Shown: positions 41,907 through 52,322, counted from the first letter of the stretch. The stretch: DNA of 64,000 bases from Variovorax sp. YR216 (GCF_900107745.1 NZ_FNRO01000004.1:434001-498000); one strand, 5' to 3'. Numbers and translations: made by a program. Notes: generated by a model from the letters alone, not told the origin.

Positions 41907-44309
41907 ATGCCCGATACATCCCGAACCAAAGGGCCTGCAAAGGCCCCTCCTTCCAAACGTCCGACGTGGCTGACATGGTTGATGCGGATCGTGCTGTGGG
42001 CTCTCGGGATCGCCGCCGCCGGCGCGGTCGCTGTCGTCTGCATCATCGCTGTCGCGCTCGCCGTGGCCTATCCCAATCTTCCCGATATTTCGGAGCTTGC
42101 GGACTATCGGCCGAAACTCCCGCTTCGCGTGTTCTCCTCCGAAGGAATACTGATCGGGGAATTCGGTGAAGAACGGCGAAATCTGACGCCGATTTCCACC
42201 GTTCCCAAGATCATGAAGGACGCGGTGCTGGCCGCAGAAGACGCGCGCTTCTATGACCACGGTGGCGTTGATTACAAGGGAATGCTGCGCGCAGGACTCG
42301 CGAACCTGAATCGCGTGAAAAGCCAGGGCGCATCGACCATCACGATGCAGGTAGCGCGAAATGTTTACCTGAGCTCTGAAAAAACGCTGACCCGAAAGGT
42401 TTATGAAGTTCTTCTGACCTTCAAGCTGGAACATCTTCTGACGAAGGACCAGATCCTCGAGATTTATGTGAACCAGATCTATCTCGGCAATCGGGCGTAC
42501 GGATTCGCCGCGGCATCCGAAGCGTATTTCGGCAAGCCGCTCCAGGACATCACAATCGCGCAGGCAGCGATGCTGGCCGGCCTGCCGAAGGCACCGGGCG
42601 CCAACAACCCGGTCAACAATCCTTCGCGCGCCCGTGCGCGCCAACTCTACGTGATCGACCGCATGCAGGAAGCCGGCTTCATCACGGCAGAGCAAGCGGC
42701 AGAAGCCAAGAAGGAAAACCTCCATCTGCGCGACGCGGCCGACCCGTCGCGGCTGCACGCCGAATACGTCGCCGAAACGGTTCGCCAACTGATGTACGCC
42801 CAGTACGGCGACAGCACCTACACCCGCGGCCTCAAGGTCTACACCACGCTCGTCGCCGCCGACCAGGCCGCCGCCTATCGCGCGCTTCGCAAAGGCATCA
42901 TGGACTACGAGCGCCGCCAGATCTATCGCGGCCCCGAGAAGTTCGTCGAGCTACCCAACGACCCCAAGGATCTCGACGAAGCCGTGGACGACGCGCTCGC
43001 CGACCATCCAGACAACGGCGATGTGATGTCGGCGGTGGTGCTCAAAGCCAATGCCAAGGAGATCAATGCCGTCCGCAGCAATGGCGACGCGGTCCAGATC
43101 GTCGGAGAAGGCTTGAAGCCTGCCCAGTCGGGACTCTCCGATAAAGCGCCGCCCAACATCAGGATCCGTCGGGGCGCGGTGATCCGTGTCGTCAAGACAC
43201 CGAAGGGCAGTTGGGAGATCACGCAGCTGCCGGAAGTGGAAGGTGCATTCGTGGCCACGGATCCGCGTGACGGCGCGGTCAAGGCCATGGTGGGCGGCTT
43301 CGACTTCGACAAGAACAAGTTCAATCACGTCACGCAGGCGTGGCGCCAGCCCGGCTCGAGCTTCAAGCCCTTCATCTACTCCGCGGCGCTCGAGAAGGGC
43401 TTCACGCCCAGCACGGTGATCAACGACGCCCCCCTGTTCTTCGACGCCGGCACCACCGGCGGCCAGCCCTGGGAACCGAAGAACTATGACGGCCAGTTCG
43501 AAGGCCCGATGCCGATGCGGCGCGCGTTGATGAAGTCGAAGAACATGGTCTCGATCCGGATCCTGCAGTCGATCGGCACGCGCTACGCGCAGGACTGGAT
43601 CACCAACTTCGGCTTCGAGCGCGAAAAGCACCCGGCCTATCTCCCGATGGCGCTCGGTGCCGGCTCCGTCACGCCGATGCAGATGGTGACCGCCTATTCG
43701 GTGTTCGCCAATGGCGGCTACCGCGTGAATCCCTACCTCGTGACGCGCGTGACCGACCACAAGGACAAGGTGCTGGTCGACAAGCAGCCCCCGCTGCTCA
43801 ACGAGTCGATGCGCGCGATCCCGCAGCGCAATGCCTTCATCATGGACAGCCTGCTGCAATCGGTGGCCAGCGGCGGCACGGCAGCCAAGGCGCAGGCGAC
43901 GCTCAAGCGCACCGATCTCTACGGCAAGACCGGCACCACGAATGACTCGCTGGACGCATGGTTCGCCGGATTCCAGCCGACGATGACCGCGGTCGCGTGG
44001 ATCGGCTACGACACGCCGCGCAAGCTCGGCGACAAGGAAACAGGCGGTGGCTTGGCCCTCCCGATCTGGATCACCTACATGGAAACGGCGATCAAGGGCA
44101 TTCCGGTGGCCGAGGTGCCCGCGCCTGCCGGCGTGGTGAATGTCGGCGGCGAGTGGTACTACGACGACTACGCACCAGGCCGCGGCGTCGCGAGCCTGGG
44201 TGTCGAGGCCGGCCCGACGCCGCCGGCCGAAGCGATCTCGGCGCCGCCGATCGGTGCGCCACCGCCGCCCGAGGAACGCAGCAAGATCCTCGATCTGTTC
44301 CGGAACTGA
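41907..44309 (+). CDS. mrcA: Bifunctional penicillin-binding protein 1A
   Basis: 800 residues: a Pro/Lys-rich cytoplasmic tail, one membrane helix (about 28-54), a GT51 glycosyltransferase domain with catalytic E111 in AAEDARFYDHGG, an OB-like domain, and a transpeptidase domain with S484-S-F-K487, the SKN motif in MKSKNMVS and K674-T-G. It polymerises and cross-links peptidoglycan. Its divergence from pilM is a common gammaproteobacterial and betaproteobacterial arrangement. The C-terminal 40 residues are Pro-rich. Confidence 0.97.
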   Translation: MPDTSRTKGPAKAPPSKRPTWLTWLMRIVLWALGIAAAGAVAVVCIIAVALAVAYPNLPDISELADYRPKLPLRVFSSEGILIGEFGEERRNLTPISTVPKIMKDAVLAAEDARFYDHGGVDYKGMLRAGLANLNRVKSQGASTITMQVARNVYLSSEKTLTRKVYEVLLTFKLEHLLTKDQILEIYVNQIYLGNRAYGFAAASEAYFGKPLQDITIAQAAMLAGLPKAPGANNPVNNPSRARARQLYVIDRMQEAGFITAEQAAEAKKENLHLRDAADPSRLHAEYVAETVRQLMYAQYGDSTYTRGLKVYTTLVAADQAAAYRALRKGIMDYERRQIYRGPEKFVELPNDPKDLDEAVDDALADHPDNGDVMSAVVLKANAKEINAVRSNGDAVQIVGEGLKPAQSGLSDKAPPNIRIRRGAVIRVVKTPKGSWEITQLPEVEGAFVATDPRDGAVKAMVGGFDFDKNKFNHVTQAWRQPGSSFKPFIYSAALEKGFTPSTVINDAPLFFDAGTTGGQPWEPKNYDGQFEGPMPMRRALMKSKNMVSIRILQSIGTRYAQDWITNFGFEREKHPAYLPMALGAGSVTPMQMVTAYSVFANGGYRVNPYLVTRVTDHKDKVLVDKQPPLLNESMRAIPQRNAFIMDSLLQSVASGGTAAKAQATLKRTDLYGKTGTTNDSLDAWFAGFQPTMTAVAWIGYDTPRKLGDKETGGGLALPIWITYMETAIKGIPVAEVPAPAGVVNVGGEWYYDDYAPGRGVASLGVEAGPTPPAEAISAPPIGAPPPPEERSKILDLFRN

Positions 44310-44642
44310 TCAGTCCGGGGAGAAAGTCAGCGGCTGCCCTGCCTGGAGGGTGGCTTCGCGCGTCAGGTTGCCGAAGAACTCCTCGCGGGTCTTGGTGTCG
44401 ATCCAGGCGTTCCCGTCAAGACGGTAGTGGTAGCCGCCGGAACGCGCTGCCAGCCAGATTTCATGCAGCGGCTTCTGGAGGTTGACGATCAGCTGACTGC
44501 CGTTGCGGAAGGTGATCGTGATCATTCCTCCCACGCGCTGGTTGTCGATGTCGGCATCGGTCGCATCGTTGATGCGATCGCAGCTGCGTTCGATCGCGGC
44601 CAGCGTGGCCTCGGCGCGGTCCATGTATTCGGGGTCGGTCAT
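44310..44642 (-). CDS. cyaY: Iron donor protein CyaY (frataxin)
   Basis: 110 residues with the frataxin fold. The N-terminal helix is acidic ([19 protein letters not shown], then DADID) and the beta sheet includes [21 protein letters not shown] and GGYHYRLDG. CyaY binds iron and regulates Fe-S cluster assembly through IscS. I use the ATG at 44642; a longer frame adds ten residues. It converges on ponA with adjacent stops and diverges from lptM with only 15 bp between starts. Confidence 0.93.
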   Translation of the reverse strand: MTDPEYMDRAEATLAAIERSCDRINDATDADIDNQRVGGMITITFRNGSQLIVNLQKPLHEIWLAARSGGYHYRLDGNAWIDTKTREEFFGNLTREATLQAGQPLTFSPD

Positions 44643-44657
44643 TACTACAATTTCGCC

Positions 44658-44900
44658 ATGTCTGTTCGCCAAATTCTAGTGAGCGCCGTTGGCCTCGCGC
44701 TCGTTGGGGTCGGTTTGTCCGGCTGTGGTCAAAAGGGTCCGCTGTATTTGCCGACCGACCCCGCTGCAAAGGATCGGGCCACATTGCCCCAGGTCCTGAT
44801 ACCTGGTCGCACCACGACCGAAACGCCGACGAAGCCCGCGCAAACCCCCGCCTCGCAAAACGAAAACGATGCTCCGGCATCCACCGGAGCCAACAAATGA
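44658..44900 (+). CDS. lptM: Small lipoprotein LptM (YifL-like)
   Basis: 80 residues. A signal peptide with lipobox LSGC lipidates C23, and the mature protein begins with the conserved [10 protein letters not shown], followed by a low-complexity Pro/Thr tail. LptM helps the LptD/LptE outer-membrane LPS translocon mature. The cyaY-lptM divergent pair is conserved; in E. coli dapF follows, here lysA does. It ends in ATGA shared with lysA. Confidence 0.9.
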   Translation: MSVRQILVSAVGLALVGVGLSGCGQKGPLYLPTDPAAKDRATLPQVLIPGRTTTETPTKPAQTPASQNENDAPASTGANK

Positions 44901-46180
44901 GTCAGCCGCCACGTCTTCCAGGACACCCCCACATCGCACGCAGGAACGGCGACCTGCAGGTCGAAGCTGTTTCCCTCGCCTCTCTGGCGCGCGAGCACGG
45001 CACCCCACTCTTCGTCTATTCCAAGCAATGGATGCTCGACGCACTCGCGGCGTACCAGCGTGGCTTCGAGGGCCGCGATGCGATGGTCTGCTATGCGATC
45101 AAGGCCAACTCCTCGCTGGGTGTGCTGCGCGTTTTCGCGGAAGCCGGCTGCGGCTTCGACATCGTCTCGGGCGGCGAACTCGCCCGCGTGCTCGCGGCGG
45201 GCGCCGATCCGGCCAAGGTGATCTTTTCCGGCGTCGGCAAGACGCGCGCCGAGATGCGGCAGGCCCTCGCCGCCGGCATCGGGTGTTTCAACGTCGAAAG
45301 CGAGGCCGAGCTCGAAGTGCTCAATGCGGTCGCGCTCGAGGAAGGCCGTCGCGCGGCCATCAGCGTGCGGATCAATCCGAACGTCGACCCGAAGACGCAT
45401 CCCTACATCTCGACAGGACTGAAGGGCAACAAGTTCGGCGTGGCGCATGACCGTGCGGTGGCGATCTATCAGCACGCCGCGTCCCTCAAGGGCCTCGAAG
45501 TCGTCGGCATCGACTGCCACATCGGCTCGCAGATCACCGACGTATCGCCTTACCTCGAGGCGCTGGAGCGCGTGCTCGATCTCGTCGAGGCCATCGAGAA
45601 GACCGGCATCCGGCTGCACCACCTCGACTTCGGCGGCGGTCTCGGCATCGACTACAACGGCGACACGCCGCCCGGCGCCGATACGCTCTGGCAGCAGATG
45701 CTGACGCGCCTCGATGCCCGCGGCTTCGGGCAGCGGCGGCTCATCGTCGAACCCGGCCGTTCGCTGGTGGGCAATGCGGGCGTTTGCGTGACGGAGGTGC
45801 TCTACACCAAGCCGGGCGAAGAGAAGAACTTCTGCATCGTCGATGCGGCGATGAACGATCTCCCCCGTCCGGCGATGTACCAGGCCTTCCATCAGATCGT
45901 CCCGGTGAAGGATCGCCAGGATGGATCGGCCGTTCTCTACGACGTGGTCGGACCGGTGTGCGAAAGCGGCGACTGGATCGGACGCGATCGCAAGCTGCAG
46001 GTCGCGCAGGGCGACCTGCTCGCGGTGCTCTCGGCAGGCGCCTACTGCATGGCGATGGCGAGCAACTACAACACCCGCGGTCGCGCGGCCGAAGTGCTGG
46101 TCAGTGGCGATCGCGCCACGCTCATCCGCCGCCGCGAAACGCTCGACGACCAGTTGCGCGCAGAGCGATTCGAAGCTTGA
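44897..46180 (+). CDS. lysA: Diaminopimelate decarboxylase LysA
   Basis: A 427-residue fold-type III PLP enzyme. The PLP lysine is K69 in CYAIKANSSLG; HIGSQITD, the GGGLGIDY phosphate loop and CESGDW (the active-site Cys from the partner subunit) are intact. It decarboxylates meso-diaminopimelate to L-lysine. Start codon overlaps the lptM stop. It converges on msrQ with 22 bp between. Confidence 0.97.
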   Translation: MSQPPRLPGHPHIARRNGDLQVEAVSLASLAREHGTPLFVYSKQWMLDALAAYQRGFEGRDAMVCYAIKANSSLGVLRVFAEAGCGFDIVSGGELARVLAAGADPAKVIFSGVGKTRAEMRQALAAGIGCFNVESEAELEVLNAVALEEGRRAAISVRINPNVDPKTHPYISTGLKGNKFGVAHDRAVAIYQHAASLKGLEVVGIDCHIGSQITDVSPYLEALERVLDLVEAIEKTGIRLHHLDFGGGLGIDYNGDTPPGADTLWQQMLTRLDARGFGQRRLIVEPGRSLVGNAGVCVTEVLYTKPGEEKNFCIVDAAMNDLPRPAMYQAFHQIVPVKDRQDGSAVLYDVVGPVCESGDWIGRDRKLQVAQGDLLAVLSAGAYCMAMASNYNTRGRAAEVLVSGDRATLIRRRETLDDQLRAERFEA

Positions 46181-46202
46181 GCAACACGCCGCAGCGGACG
46201 GG

Positions 46203-46850
46203 TCACTCGGTCGGCTGCGGCTGCGGCTGCACACCCAACGGCCGTGCCGGCTTCTTCTTGCTGGCGAAATTCCATACCCGCCAGGCGAGCAGGACGCCGA
46301 TGATCGCGGCGTAGACGAAGACTTCGCCGAAGTTGTTCTTGCCCGCCCGCATCCAGAAGAAGTGCAGCAGGCCCAGGCCCGCAATCAGGTAGACCAGTCG
46401 GTGCAGCGCCTGCCAGCGCTTCGCGCCAAGCGCCTTGATCGCGCGATTGAAAGAGGTCGCAGCCAGCGGCGTGAGCAGCACGAACCCGCTGAAGCCGACC
46501 AGGATGAACGGCCGCTTGGCGATGTCCTTGGCGATGTCCTGCAACTCGAAGCCCATGTCGAACCAGCTGTAGCTCAGCAGATGGACGACGACGTAGAAGT
46601 AGGCAAAGAGCCCCAGCATCCGGCGAAACCGCGCCAGCGCATTGGTCTTGGTGATGACCCGCAGCGGCGTCACGGCCAGCACGATGCAGATGAAGCGCAG
46701 CGTCCAGTCGCCCGTCGAGCGGATGAGGTGCTCCGCCGGGTTCGCGCCGAGCCCGTCGGTGAACGCCGCGTAGAACAACCAGGCGAACGGCAGCAGGCAA
46801 AGCGCGAAGACCGCCGGCTTGGCCGCCGGATGCATCAGGAGCTTGTTCAC
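46203..46850 (-). CDS. msrQ: Membrane haem subunit MsrQ of the MsrPQ repair system
   Basis: 215 residues with about six membrane helices of the ferric-reductase-like fold and haem-ligand histidines in VVHLLSYSW and LHRLVYLIAG. It passes electrons to the periplasmic reductase MsrP for repair of methionine sulfoxide. The tail is rich in Pro and Gln. It follows msrP by 13 bp. Confidence 0.93.
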   Translation of the reverse strand: MNKLLMHPAAKPAVFALCLLPFAWLFYAAFTDGLGANPAEHLIRSTGDWTLRFICIVLAVTPLRVITKTNALARFRRMLGLFAYFYVVVHLLSYSWFDMGFELQDIAKDIAKRPFILVGFSGFVLLTPLAATSFNRAIKALGAKRWQALHRLVYLIAGLGLLHFFWMRAGKNNFGEVFVYAAIIGVLLAWRVWNFASKKKPARPLGVQPQPQPTE

Positions 46851-46863
46851 GACGCGGCCCGGA

Positions 46864-47862
<999 letters not shown>

Positions 47863-47968
47863 GGATCGCCTTTCACCAGAAACTGCCGTGCAAGGATAGA
47901 TTCGTTGCCAGCCTCGATTTGGTTACGCGCGATCCTGATTCAGTTCACGCCGACTTGCCGCGCCCCCG

Positions 47969-49366
47969 CTAGAGCGTGCCGTAGCTGTGCAGGCCGCTGA
48001 GGAACATGTTGACGCCGAGGAAGGCAAAGGTCGTGACCGCCAGCCCGGCCAGCGCCCACCAGGCCGCGACGGTCCCGCGCAGGCCCTTCACCAGACGCAT
48101 GTGCAGCCAGGCCGCGTAGTTGAGCCAGACGATCAGCGCCCAGGTTTCCTTGGGGTCCCAGCTCCAGTAGCCGCCCCATGCATCGGCCGCCCAGAGCGCG
48201 CCAAGCACCGTGGCGATGGTGAAGAAGGCGAAACCGACGGTGATGGACTTGTACATCACGTCGTCCAGCACTTCGTTGGACGGCAACCGTGCCGCGATGC
48301 GGCGGCGGCCCAGCAGGATGCCGGCGGCGATCAGCGCCGAGATGGCCGCATAACCGACCCAGTAGCTTCCGCCGGCTTCCTGCGCCCGCTGGCGGAACGC
48401 CACCGGCACGAAGCACAGCGCGACGCCGAACAGCCAGATCGGCGTCAGCTTGTACCAGCGCGTTTCGTTCGCCTGCTCCTTGATCAGGTAGGCGAACGCG
48501 ACCATGGCGGAAAGAGAGAAGGTCCCGTAGCCGATGAAGTTGGCCGGCACGTGCAGCTTCATCCACCAGCTTTGCAGCGCCGGCACCAGCGGCTGGATCT
48601 CGTGTGCATCGCGCACCAGCGTGTACCAGAGCAGGAAGCCCACCGCCGCGCTGACCACCAGCATCACGAACGCGCCCAGGGCACGGGTGCGGTAGCGCGA
48701 TTCGAAGTAGAGATAGAACGCCGCCGTCAACCAGCAGAAGAGGACGAACACCTCATAGAGATTGCTGACCGGGATGTGGCCGATGTCCGGACCGAGCTGA
48801 TGGCTTTCGTACCAGCGGACCATCGTGCCGACCAACGCCATGGTCACCGCGGCCCACGCGAGGCGCGAGCCGATGAGGTCCATGGTGTCGCCCTGCTTGC
48901 CGGTGGAGAACGCCCCCACGCTCGGCACTTCGTGTCCTCGCTGCCCCCCGGGGGGGCCGTTTTTGTCTTGGGGCGGCCCGGCGACAAAAAAACCGATCCA
49001 GTAGAACAGCGTGCTCATGAAGAAGAGCACGCTCATCCAGAGGATGGCCGACTGGCTCGACAGGAAGTACTTGAGCCAGAACACCGAGTCGGCCCGCGCC
49101 AGATCGCCCTGGTAGGACGCGATCGCCAGCAGCGAAGCACCGGCCACCACGATCCCGAGCACGCGCAACGGACGCCAGAACCAGCCGATCCAGATGGCGG
49201 CGGCCATCGCCGCGATCAGGATGGTCTTCTCGTAGTAGTCCATCGCGCCCGCGTAGCGCGAGAACGCGAAGAGGCCGCCGGCCAGCACCAGCACGGCAAA
49301 GATCCAGTCGAACACATTGCGCCGCGAGAGCCAGCTGTCGTTGAGCGTAAGGGTGGTCGTGGTCAT
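47969..49366 (-). CDS. ccsB: System II cytochrome c synthase subunit CcsB/CcsA-type
   Basis: 465 residues with about eight to ten membrane helices. The haem-handling tryptophan-rich motif YWSWDPKETW is near residue 400, with nearby histidines. It works with ResB to attach haem to apocytochromes c. Residues 137-152 (GPPGGQRGHEVPSVGA) are encoded by a copy of the palindromic repeat family, in a loop between membrane helices. Four-base overlap with the resB-like gene. A longer N-terminus in frame lies inside that gene and is discarded. Confidence 0.93.
   Translation of the reverse strand: MTTTTLTLNDSWLSRRNVFDWIFAVLVLAGGLFAFSRYAGAMDYYEKTILIAAMAAAIWIGWFWRPLRVLGIVVAGASLLAIASYQGDLARADSVFWLKYFLSSQSAILWMSVLFFMSTLFYWIGFFVAGPPQDKNGPPGGQRGHEVPSVGAFSTGKQGDTMDLIGSRLAWAAVTMALVGTMVRWYESHQLGPDIGHIPVSNLYEVFVLFCWLTAAFYLYFESRYRTRALGAFVMLVVSAAVGFLLWYTLVRDAHEIQPLVPALQSWWMKLHVPANFIGYGTFSLSAMVAFAYLIKEQANETRWYKLTPIWLFGVALCFVPVAFRQRAQEAGGSYWVGYAAISALIAAGILLGRRRIAARLPSNEVLDDVMYKSITVGFAFFTIATVLGALWAADAWGGYWSWDPKETWALIVWLNYAAWLHMRLVKGLRGTVAAWWALAGLAVTTFAFLGVNMFLSGLHSYGTL
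48911..48957. repeat. Palindromic repeat fragment, copy D, inside ccsB
   Basis: The plus-strand sequence aligns with the left arm of copy B (19723-19770): CGCCCCCA.GCT, then CACTTCGTGT, then CGC.G.CCCCC and a G-rich end, with two short gaps. It is read in frame by ccsB on the minus strand. A related GGGG-rich segment continues to about 48980. Confidence 0.7.
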
Positions 49367-51504
49367 GGCGCGGTGTCTTTCCTGAGGGCGAGCAGCTTGT
49401 CCTTGAGGTGCTCGAATTCGCGATCGCTGTCCATGGTCTTGCGGTTGACCGAGAAAGCCATGGTGGCGGAGGTGCCATCCGCGGAAGCGCCGTCCTTGGC
49501 CAGCCACACCCAGAGCCTGCGCTCGCGAACGTACAGCATGGCAAAAATGCCGATGATCAGCAACAGGCAGCCCAAATAGACGACGTTCTTGCCGGGGGCA
49601 CGCGCGACCTGGAAGACGCTGGCCTGCACCTGCTTGAAGTCCGTCATCATCATCGCCACCGGGGCCGGATAGAAGTGCGCGTCGCTGATGGCCAGCACCG
49701 CCTGCGTCAGATAGGCCTGCGTCTTCTCGTCGGCGGGCAGCGCCGCCAGGCCCGCCTTCTCGCGGCTCACATTGAGCACTTCGAAGAGCACGTCGTTGAG
49801 GATGCGCACCAGCACGGCGCCGGCGCGCTCACGCTCGCTCTCCGGCACGTTGGCTTCCATGAATTCGGCGATGGCCTGCCAGCCACCGGTGCTCACCGCA
49901 TCGGCCTTGGCACGTTCCGCGCCGGCGAAAAGCGCGAGGGCGCGGCCCGCCGAGACACGAAGCTGCTCGGCAAGCTCGGGGCGCTTGGGATCGGTCACGC
50001 GCGCGATGTAGCGGTCGATGGCGCGCGAGCGCGCGGCACCGTCCGCCAGCGTCTCGCGCATGCGCACGAAGTCGTCCATCGAGCCCTTGTCGTCGGCAGG
50101 AACGCGGAGGTACCGGAAAGGTTCGTCCGGCCGCTCGCGCACACCGAGCAGGAATACCGGCTGGCCGTCGCCGGTGTCGACCGGCACCATGTAGTTCTGG
50201 AATTCGCGCGCCTGCCCCGCCGCATCGCGCAGCTTGTAGCCGATGCTGGGCCCGATGTTGCGCAGCACCTTCGGCCTGTTCGTCTTGTTGGCGGCCCCGA
50301 GCCGCGATTCGAGTTCGCCGCGAAGATCGACCTTGCGCACGTCGGCACCGCTGGTCATTGCGCCTGCCGCGCCCTCGCCGAAGTTCTCGACATTGATCAC
50401 ACGCAGCGCGGCGTACTCGAGCGTGAGCCGGTCGGTGCCGTTGGTGATCTCGGTGCTGGTCCCGATGACGCCGTCGACCTCGAAGGGCTTGGCGGCGGCG
50501 GCCATCGGCACGGCCTTGAGCTTCACGCTCGAACCGCCGTCGTCGAAGCTCGACTGGTAGATCTCGATGCCCTTGTAGCTCGCCGGATGGTTGACCTCGA
50601 TGCGCTCGGGGATCGCCTCGCCGGTTTCGCGGTCGTGGAGCACCACTTCGCTCGCGAACAGCTTGGGCATGCCGGTCGAGTAGTAGTCGACGATGAACTT
50701 CTTCAGCTCGATCGAGAACGGCAGTTCCTGCAGCAACACGCCGTCCGACTGGTTGAGGATCGCGACGCTCGACTGAGCGCCTTCCGGCACCAGGATGTTG
50801 CCGCGGAAGGTCGGGTTGCTCGGCGACAGGCGGTGCTGGGGCGGCACGTCGGCGATCAGCCCGCCGCCCGTGTAGACGCTCTTGCCGTTGAACCAGGTTT
50901 GTGCGCGCACGATCAGGTCGCCATCGAGCAGGCCGCCGAGGCACACCAGCACGATCGCGCTGTGCGCCGCGATGTAGCCGAGCTTGTGCGCACCGCCCGC
51001 CCGCGCCGCGACCATCCAGCCGTCGCCCTCGCGGTGCTGCAGCTTGACCTTCCATCCGCCGCTCACCAGGAGCTGCCCGATGCGATTGGCCGCAACGTCC
51101 GGCGTTTCGGCAAGAACCGTTTCGGCCCGCTGGCCGAATGCCCGCAGGCTCTGTGCGCGGATGTTTTCCTTGTAGGTGCGCAGGTCCGCGACGATGCGCG
51201 GCGTATTGCGTGCGATGCACAGCGAGGTGCTGATGACCAGGAACGCCAGAATCAGCAGGAACCACCAGGCGCTGTAGATCGAATCGAGCCGCGCGGTTCT
51301 GAAAAGTTCGGCCCAGAACGGCCCGAACTGGTTGATGTAGTTGCCCATCGGTTCGTGCTGCTTGAGCACGGTGCCGATGATCGATGCAATGCAGATGACG
51401 GTCAGCAGCGCGATCGCGAAGCGCATTGACGAGAGCAGCTCCACCGCCGCACGGGCCGCGCGGGGACCGTGGTGGACTCGAAGACCGTGGGTGTAGACCG
51501 ACAT
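49363..51504 (-). CDS. resB: System II cytochrome c biogenesis protein ResB/Ccs1
   Basis: 713 residues. Three N-terminal membrane helices are followed by a long periplasmic domain (about 200-600) and a last membrane helix near residue 645, the Ccs1/ResB layout, with the typical FWAELFRTARLDSIYSAWWF start. It holds reduced apocytochrome and haem with CcsB. The ATG at 51504 (MSVYTHGLRVHHG) is used; the TTG 24 bases upstream lies by the terminator at 51527-51562. Confidence 0.94.
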   Translation of the reverse strand: MSVYTHGLRVHHGPRAARAAVELLSSMRFAIALLTVICIASIIGTVLKQHEPMGNYINQFGPFWAELFRTARLDSIYSAWWFLLILAFLVISTSLCIARNTPRIVADLRTYKENIRAQSLRAFGQRAETVLAETPDVAANRIGQLLVSGGWKVKLQHREGDGWMVAARAGGAHKLGYIAAHSAIVLVCLGGLLDGDLIVRAQTWFNGKSVYTGGGLIADVPPQHRLSPSNPTFRGNILVPEGAQSSVAILNQSDGVLLQELPFSIELKKFIVDYYSTGMPKLFASEVVLHDRETGEAIPERIEVNHPASYKGIEIYQSSFDDGGSSVKLKAVPMAAAAKPFEVDGVIGTSTEITNGTDRLTLEYAALRVINVENFGEGAAGAMTSGADVRKVDLRGELESRLGAANKTNRPKVLRNIGPSIGYKLRDAAGQAREFQNYMVPVDTGDGQPVFLLGVRERPDEPFRYLRVPADDKGSMDDFVRMRETLADGAARSRAIDRYIARVTDPKRPELAEQLRVSAGRALALFAGAERAKADAVSTGGWQAIAEFMEANVPESERERAGAVLVRILNDVLFEVLNVSREKAGLAALPADEKTQAYLTQAVLAISDAHFYPAPVAMMMTDFKQVQASVFQVARAPGKNVVYLGCLLLIIGIFAMLYVRERRLWVWLAKDGASADGTSATMAFSVNRKTMDSDREFEHLKDKLLALRKDTAP

Positions 51505-51526
51505 GGGGAGCGAAGTCTCGAAAAGC

Positions 51527-51562
51527 AAAAAGGCGGGCCATCCTCGCTGGATCGGCCCGCCT
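51527..51562 (-). terminator. Rho-independent terminator after cytochrome c4
   Basis: On the minus strand AGGCGGGCC (62-54) pairs with GGCCCGCCT (39-31), extended by GATCC/GGAT, and a run of five Ts (51531-51527) follows. It lies about 47 bp after the cytochrome stop and 22 bp before the resB ATG. Confidence 0.85.
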
Positions 51563-51608
51563 GTTTGGGTTTGTTATCGGCGGTTAGTTCACGACGAACC
51601 GCGGGGAT

Positions 51609-52277
51609 TCATCGCAGCCCGGCGATGTAGTCGGCCACGGCCTTGATCTCGCGGTCGCTGAGCTTGGCGGTCACGCCGGTCATCTGCGGCGAGTTCAGGC
51701 GGGCCCCGTCGCGGAACAGCGTGAGCTGCTGCACCGTGTAGTCGGCATGCTGGCCACCCAGGCGCGGGTACTGCGACGGGATGCCTGCGCCGTCAGGGCT
51801 GTGGCAGCCGGCGCATGCGGGGATCTGGCGATCGGCCAGGCCGCCGCGGAAGATCTTCTCGCCGAGCGTGACGAGGTCCTTTTCCTTGGCGAAGCCGGTC
51901 TTGACCTTCTTCGAGCCCACGAACCAGGCGATGTTGCGCATGTCTTCCTCGGACAGCGAGGCGACCATCGGCTTCATGATGGCGCTCTTGCGCTTGCCGG
52001 ACTGGAAGTCCTGGAGCTGCTTGAAGATGTATTCGGGATGTTGTTGCGCCAGCTTGGGGTTGGTCGCGATCGCGGAGTTGCCGTCTGCGTTGTGGCAGGA
52101 AGCGCAGGCTGCGCCATTGGGAGGCGCCGTGGTGAAGAGGGCTTCGCCTTTCGCCGGGTCGGGCTTCTTCGCGGGCGCGGCTGCGGCCGGCTTTTCGGTT
52201 GGTGCGTCGGCCGCAAAGCTGACGTTGACAACGGCGCTCAGAAGGGCCGCAAGCAGAAAATTGGCAAACAACTTCAT
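51609..52277 (-). CDS. Dihaem cytochrome c4
   Basis: 222 residues. A signal peptide (about 1-22) is followed by two haem c sites, C58-A-S-C61-H62 and C155-A-G-C158-H159, each in a cytochrome c fold with a downstream Met ligand region (MKPMVASL, PQMTGVTAKL). Cytochrome c4 carries electrons in the periplasm to terminal oxidases. It is a natural client of the adjacent ResB/CcsB system. Divergent from engB. Confidence 0.94.
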   Translation of the reverse strand: MKLFANFLLAALLSAVVNVSFAADAPTEKPAAAAPAKKPDPAKGEALFTTAPPNGAACASCHNADGNSAIATNPKLAQQHPEYIFKQLQDFQSGKRKSAIMKPMVASLSEEDMRNIAWFVGSKKVKTGFAKEKDLVTLGEKIFRGGLADRQIPACAGCHSPDGAGIPSQYPRLGGQHADYTVQQLTLFRDGARLNSPQMTGVTAKLSDREIKAVADYIAGLR

Positions 52278-52312
52278 ATCGGGGGCTCGAATTTATGGCG
52301 CAAAACCCGGCG

Positions 52313-52322
52313 ATTCTACAAT
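52313..52322. promoter_or_regulatory. Overlapping divergent -10 elements between cytochrome c4 and engB
   Basis: On the minus strand TAGAAT (52318-52313) points to cytochrome c4, and on the plus strand TACAAT (52317-52322) points to engB. They share two bases. The -35 regions are weak on both sides. The whole spacer is 70 bp. Confidence 0.4.

Noticed and set aside
44427..44900. 157-codon version of the lptM frame
   Set aside because: The extra N-terminus overlaps cyaY antisense and removes the lipoprotein signal from the start; the ATG at 44658 gives a complete signal.
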